A stretch of 9,201 bases of DNA from Rhodospirillaceae bacterium (GTDB lineage Bacteria > Pseudomonadota > Alphaproteobacteria > UBA9219). Shown in pieces: positions 6,283-9,201 of this stretch. Positions within the stretch are counted from its first letter, which is position 1. Each line of letters opens with the position of its first letter. The position numbers and the translations under genes are program-made. The stretch covers positions 576 through 9,776 of the forward strand of contig DOBW01000083.1 in assembly GCA_003504035.1 (NCBI GenBank). Reading direction: 5' to 3'. The notes below the pieces were generated by a model. It worked only from the letters and a program-made list of their open reading frames with translations. It had not been told where the DNA came from and ran no database searches.

Positions 6283-8562
6283 TTAAACCGTCTCTTCGAC
6301 AGGAGAGACTTTTTTGCGCTTATCTGAAGGTTTTTTCTCATAAGAGAAAGTAAGCTCATTGGCCTTATCGCCCAGATCAATGGCAACCGTTCCGCCTTTT
6401 TGTAATTTGCCAAACAACAATTCTTCAGCGAGTTGCTTTTTGATTTTCTCCTGAATGAGGTGTGCGAGGGGCCGTGCGCCATAAAGTTGGTCATAGCCTT
6501 TCTTGGCTAGCCACAGGCGCGCTGCAGGTGAAAGCGTGATGCACACCGCGCGGTTTGTAAGCTGCTGTTCAAGCTGGAGAACAAACTTATCAACAATTTT
6601 CTCGACACTTTTGCGCTCCAGCGCCTTAAAGGTGATGATAGCATCAAGACGGCCTCTGAACTCTGGGGCAAAGAGGCGATTGATGGCCTCGATGTCTTCA
6701 CCTTCACGGCTTGAGCGCTCAAAACCTATGGCGGCTTTAGCCATTTCGCTGGCACCGGCATTTGTGGTCATGATGAGGATAGCATTACGGAACGAGATAC
6801 TCTTGCCGTTATGGTCCGTCAGCTTGCCGTGATCCATAATTTGCAGAAGGATATTGAAAAGATCGGGATGTGCCTTTTCAATTTCATCAAGAAGCAAAAC
6901 ACAGTGCGGGTTTTGATCTACAGCATCGGTAAGCAGGCCGCCTTGTTCAAACCCAACATATCCCGGAGGTGCCCCAATAAGACGCGCAATACTGTGTTTT
7001 TCCATATATTCGGACATATCGAAGCGTTGAAGCTCAATGCCGAGATTATGGGCCAGTTGTTTAGCGACTTCTGTTTTGCCTACGCCTGTTGGTCCCGAAA
7101 AGAGATAAGAGCCAACCGGTTTTTCAAGTTCTTTCAATCCGGCGCGAGACAATTTAATGGCACTTCCCAAAGCAAGAATAGCCTCGTCTTGTCCATAGAC
7201 CATGGATTTGATGTCGCGTTCCAGATTTTTAAGAACGGCACGTTCGTCATGGCTGACAGTTTTTTCTGGAATGCGGGCTATTTTGGCAATAATGCGCTCG
7301 ATATCGCTGGCGCGAATTTTTCCTTTTTTGGTTGTTTTTTGTACTAGCTTTTGGAAAGCACCGGCCTCATCAAGAACATCTATGGCCTTGTCCGGCAATT
7401 TCCGGTCATGAATGTGGCGCGCGGATAGCTCGACAGCCACCCGTAGCGCTTCGGTTGTATAACTCACCTTATGGAACTTCTCATAGGCAGATTTAACACC
7501 GGTTAGAATGGAGATGGTTTCTTCAATGGTAGGCTCATCAACATCTATTTTTTGAAAGCGCCGCGCGAGGGCATGATCTTTTTCAAAATAATTTCTGTAT
7601 TCCTTATAGGTTGTAGAACCAATGCAGCGCAGCTCACCATTGGCTAGCGCAGGCTTCAGAAGGTTGGACGCATCCATGGACCCGCCAGAGGTAGAACCTG
7701 CGCCAATCACGGTATGAATTTCATCTATAAAGAGAATAGCACCGTCCAGTTTCTTGATCTCGATCAAGAGATTTTTAAGCCGCTCTTCAAAATCACCGCG
7801 ATATTTGGTGCCTGCGAGGAGGCTTCCCATGTCGAGGGCATAGATCGTAGCCGCCTCAAGCGATGTGGGCACTTCTTTTTGGGTGATGCGCAAAGCTAGG
7901 CCTTCGGCCAAAGCAGTTTTTCCAACTCCTGAATCGCCGACATATAAAGGATTGTTTTTTTGGCGGCGTGACAGGATTTGAAGGGTGCGTTCAATCTCGG
8001 CTTCACGTCCGATAAGAGGGTCTATTTTGCCGTCCTGTGCTTTTTGATTCAGATTGACGCAATAGGTTTGGAGCGCTTCGGATCCTATTTTGGATTCTTG
8101 TTCTTCTCCGTCTGCTGTCGTGGCGCTTTTTGTTTTTGAAATGCCATGAGAAAGATATTTTACCGCATCAAGGCGCGACATCTTCTGCTTTTCGAGGAAA
8201 TAGAGCGCTTGGCTTTCACGCTCATTAAACAGAGCCACAAGAATGTTCGCGCCGGTGCAGTCTTCATGTCCCGACGATTGCACATGGATGATGGCACGTT
8301 GCAAAACACGCTGAAAGCCGGTTGTGGGTTGGGGGTCGACAGGGTTTTGATTTGTCAGGACGTCTAATTCTTCTTCAATATAAAGATCAAGATCGGTGCG
8401 TAGCTTGTCGATATCAACTTTACATGCCTGAAAAACGGCCAACGCATCGGGGTCTTCGGTGAGCGCCAAGAGTAAATGCTCTAACGTCACATATTCGTGG
8501 TTTTTTTCGCCAGCCAGCGCCAGCGCCCGATGGAACGTCTTTTCAAGGTGAAGTGAGAGCAT
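6283..8562 (-). CDS. clpA: ATP-dependent Clp protease, ATP-binding subunit ClpA
   Basis: ClpA is a hexameric AAA+ unfoldase that threads substrates, including N-degron proteins handed over by ClpS, into the ClpP protease. The 759 residues match the family (about 750-780). Residues 1-145 are the double Clp N-domain (NHEYVTLEHLLLALTED and the second repeat around 83-125). NBD1 has Walker A GDSGVGKT (209-216) and Walker B ILFIDEIH (D280, E281). NBD2 has Walker A GPTGVGKT (490-497) and Walker B VLLLDEIEKAH (D559, E560). The IGF motif (612-614) is the ClpP-docking loop. There is no ClpB-type middle coiled coil and no ClpC-type linker, which settles the assignment. AGAGG lies 6 nt before the ATG. 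clpS, usually just upstream, is not there; a divergent TsaE-like gene is. A heat-shock-like promoter precedes it. Confidence 0.97.
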   Translation of the reverse strand: MLSLHLEKTFHRALALAGEKNHEYVTLEHLLLALTEDPDALAVFQACKVDIDKLRTDLDLYIEEELDVLTNQNPVDPQPTTGFQRVLQRAIIHVQSSGHEDCTGANILVALFNERESQALYFLEKQKMSRLDAVKYLSHGISKTKSATTADGEEQESKIGSEALQTYCVNLNQKAQDGKIDPLIGREAEIERTLQILSRRQKNNPLYVGDSGVGKTALAEGLALRITQKEVPTSLEAATIYALDMGSLLAGTKYRGDFEERLKNLLIEIKKLDGAILFIDEIHTVIGAGSTSGGSMDASNLLKPALANGELRCIGSTTYKEYRNYFEKDHALARRFQKIDVDEPTIEETISILTGVKSAYEKFHKVSYTTEALRVAVELSARHIHDRKLPDKAIDVLDEAGAFQKLVQKTTKKGKIRASDIERIIAKIARIPEKTVSHDERAVLKNLERDIKSMVYGQDEAILALGSAIKLSRAGLKELEKPVGSYLFSGPTGVGKTEVAKQLAHNLGIELQRFDMSEYMEKHSIARLIGAPPGYVGFEQGGLLTDAVDQNPHCVLLLDEIEKAHPDLFNILLQIMDHGKLTDHNGKSISFRNAILIMTTNAGASEMAKAAIGFERSSREGEDIEAINRLFAPEFRGRLDAIITFKALERKSVEKIVDKFVLQLEQQLTNRAVCITLSPAARLWLAKKGYDQLYGARPLAHLIQEKIKKQLAEELLFGKLQKGGTVAIDLGDKANELTFSYEKKPSDKRKKVSPVEETV

Positions 8563-8595
8563 AAACAGCCTCTTTTAACTAGAAATGTTAACTTT

Positions 8596-8624
8596 ATATG
8601 GCAATGAAAAGAGGCAATAACAAG
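8596..8624 (-). promoter_or_regulatory. Possible sigma-32-type promoter of clpA
   Basis: Read on the - strand, CTTGTTA (8624 to 8618), a 14-nt spacer and TGCCATAT (8603 to 8596) resemble the heat-shock consensus CTTGAAA-N13-15-CCCCATNT; all specified bases of the CCATNT core match. Transcription would begin near 8589, leaving a leader of about 27 nt with the AGAGG site. A housekeeping reading is also possible (TTGTTA and TATAAA, but 19 nt apart). Inference from pattern only. Confidence 0.35.
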
Positions 8625-8633
8625 ATTATTGCC
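8613..8633. promoter_or_regulatory. Inverted repeat in the clpA/TsaE-like divergent region
   Basis: GGCAATAA (8613-8620), 5-nt spacer, TTATTGCC (8626-8633) is a perfect 8-bp inverted repeat. A third GGCAAT half-site starts at 8600, 13-14 bp before the first. It overlaps the proposed -35 of clpA, where an operator would block transcription. It is not followed by a T-run on the + strand, so it is not a terminator for that direction. A second perfect palindrome, ATATTTT-ACG-AAAATAT (8678-8694), lies nearer to the rightward gene. Confidence 0.45.
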
Positions 8634-8712
8634 AAAAAATCTTATGAAACTATTGTTTTTGTTGTAAAAAGAAAAAGATATTTTACGAAAATATAACAGC
8701 GAAACCATAAAA

Positions 8713-9201
8713 ATGCCCAATCATTCATCCATCACTTTTTGTATAGAAGGCGAAGAAGAGAATAGAACATTAGGCAATGCTTTCGGTCAGCATTTTATTG
8801 ATCCTTTGATTTCTCAGCGCCATGTTGGTGTTTCCATGATGGGAGAAAAAGATATTGGCAAAAGCACTTTTTTCTATGGCTTATTAAAAAAATTTTTTCA
8901 AGAAAAAGAAATGGGCCCTATTTATTACAAAAACGTTATAGAAAAAAAAGGTCGCCGTTTTCGATGGAAAGATATGGGGATGTCTGGTGCTTATTTGAAC
9001 ATGATGGATTTTCCCAAGGCACAACATGGCTATCTTGTTCCGCCTCCCTCTGGCAGAAAGGCTTTAGAGAAAGAACCTTTTGGTAGCGGTGAATGTTTGC
9101 CTGGACTGGATTGTGTTGAACACCCAACCTTACCTAATTTGTCGCGCTGTGATGTTATGGTTACCCTTATGGGGGAAGACAATTCGGTTTATTTAAGCAA
9201 G
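8713..9201 (+). CDS. Diverged TsaE-like P-loop ATPase (3' end outside window)
   Basis: The frame is open from ATG 8713 to the window edge, giving 163 residues with no stop. Visible features: RTLGNAFGQHF (18-28) resembles the TsaE 'T..LG..L' helix; MGEKDIGKSTFFYGLLKKF (43-61) is a Walker A loop (G44, G49-K50-S51) in the position of TsaE's GDLGAGKTTFVRGL; CVEHP (138-142) followed by a beta-rich end resembles TsaE's '(L)IEWPERL...l.v.l'. TsaE is the ATPase that supports the TsaBD complex in making t6A37 on tRNA. The middle is unlike it: the usual PTF and H-x-D-x-Y-R motifs are not clear, with NMMDFPKA a possible remnant. The region before the ATG lacks a clear Shine-Dalgarno sequence, but a stop at 8665-8667 and the lack of other starts fix it. 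It is already longer than typical TsaE (about 150). Function is inferred, not certain. Confidence 0.6.
   Translation, partial: MPNHSSITFCIEGEEENRTLGNAFGQHFIDPLISQRHVGVSMMGEKDIGKSTFFYGLLKKFFQEKEMGPIYYKNVIEKKGRRFRWKDMGMSGAYLNMMDFPKAQHGYLVPPPSGRKALEKEPFGSGECLPGLDCVEHPTLPNLSRCDVMVTLMGEDNSVYLSK

Noticed and set aside
6811..7347. A 178-codon frame opposite clpA
   Set aside because: It is antisense to the conserved ClpA NBD2 and linker coding sequence; the composition reflects the complement of clpA codons.
7914..7938. Changed first Walker A of ClpA (GDSGVGKT)
   Set aside because: E. coli ClpA has the closely similar GESGVGKT, and D for E there is a mild substitution; all key residues remain.

Overview
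The window reads as an ordinary chromosomal housekeeping stretch from a proteobacterium, most likely an alphaproteobacterium of middling to low GC (mid-40s percent by eye, not counted). Reasons are the carB-greA neighbourhood, a ClpA-type AAA+ unfoldase, a VUT/YhhQ-type queuosine-precursor transporter, and two copies of a palindromic intergenic repeat of the 'TGTCATCCC...GCGAAAGCG...CCAGAG' kind common in Proteobacteria. I cannot fix the order; a host-associated lineage such as Holosporales is only a guess. I see no phage, insertion sequence, CRISPR array, toxin-antitoxin module, rRNA or tRNA gene.

Layout: the + strand runs from the 3' part of carB (1-870) through greA (965-1441), a DedA-family membrane protein (1522-2139), acpP (2405-2644), fabF (2691-3950), a gene-poor stretch of 327 bp (3951-4277), a secreted parvulin-type peptidyl-prolyl isomerase (4278-5138) with a strong terminator, repeat copy 1, and a yhhQ-like transporter with its own good promoter (5452-6144). 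Repeat copy 2 fills the gap to clpA, which lies on the - strand (6283-8562). A divergent gene then starts at 8713 and runs off the right edge. It encodes a P-loop protein resembling a strongly diverged TsaE.

How the genes relate: carB (carbamoyl phosphate for pyrimidines and arginine) and greA (rescue of backtracked RNA polymerase) may be co-transcribed. acpP and fabF form a two-gene fatty-acid-elongation unit in which the carrier protein lies beside the condensing enzyme that uses it. The PPIase is a periplasmic folding helper, DedA and YhhQ are inner-membrane proteins, and ClpA would feed substrates to ClpP.

The parts worth a second look are regulatory or small: the divergent TsaE-like protein, the two repeats acting as gene-end hairpins, a heat-shock-like promoter with an overlapping inverted repeat before clpA, a possible 33-codon ORF whose start is held in a hairpin, paired palindromes before the PPIase gene, and a foldable leader before acpP. 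None amounts to a clear new system.
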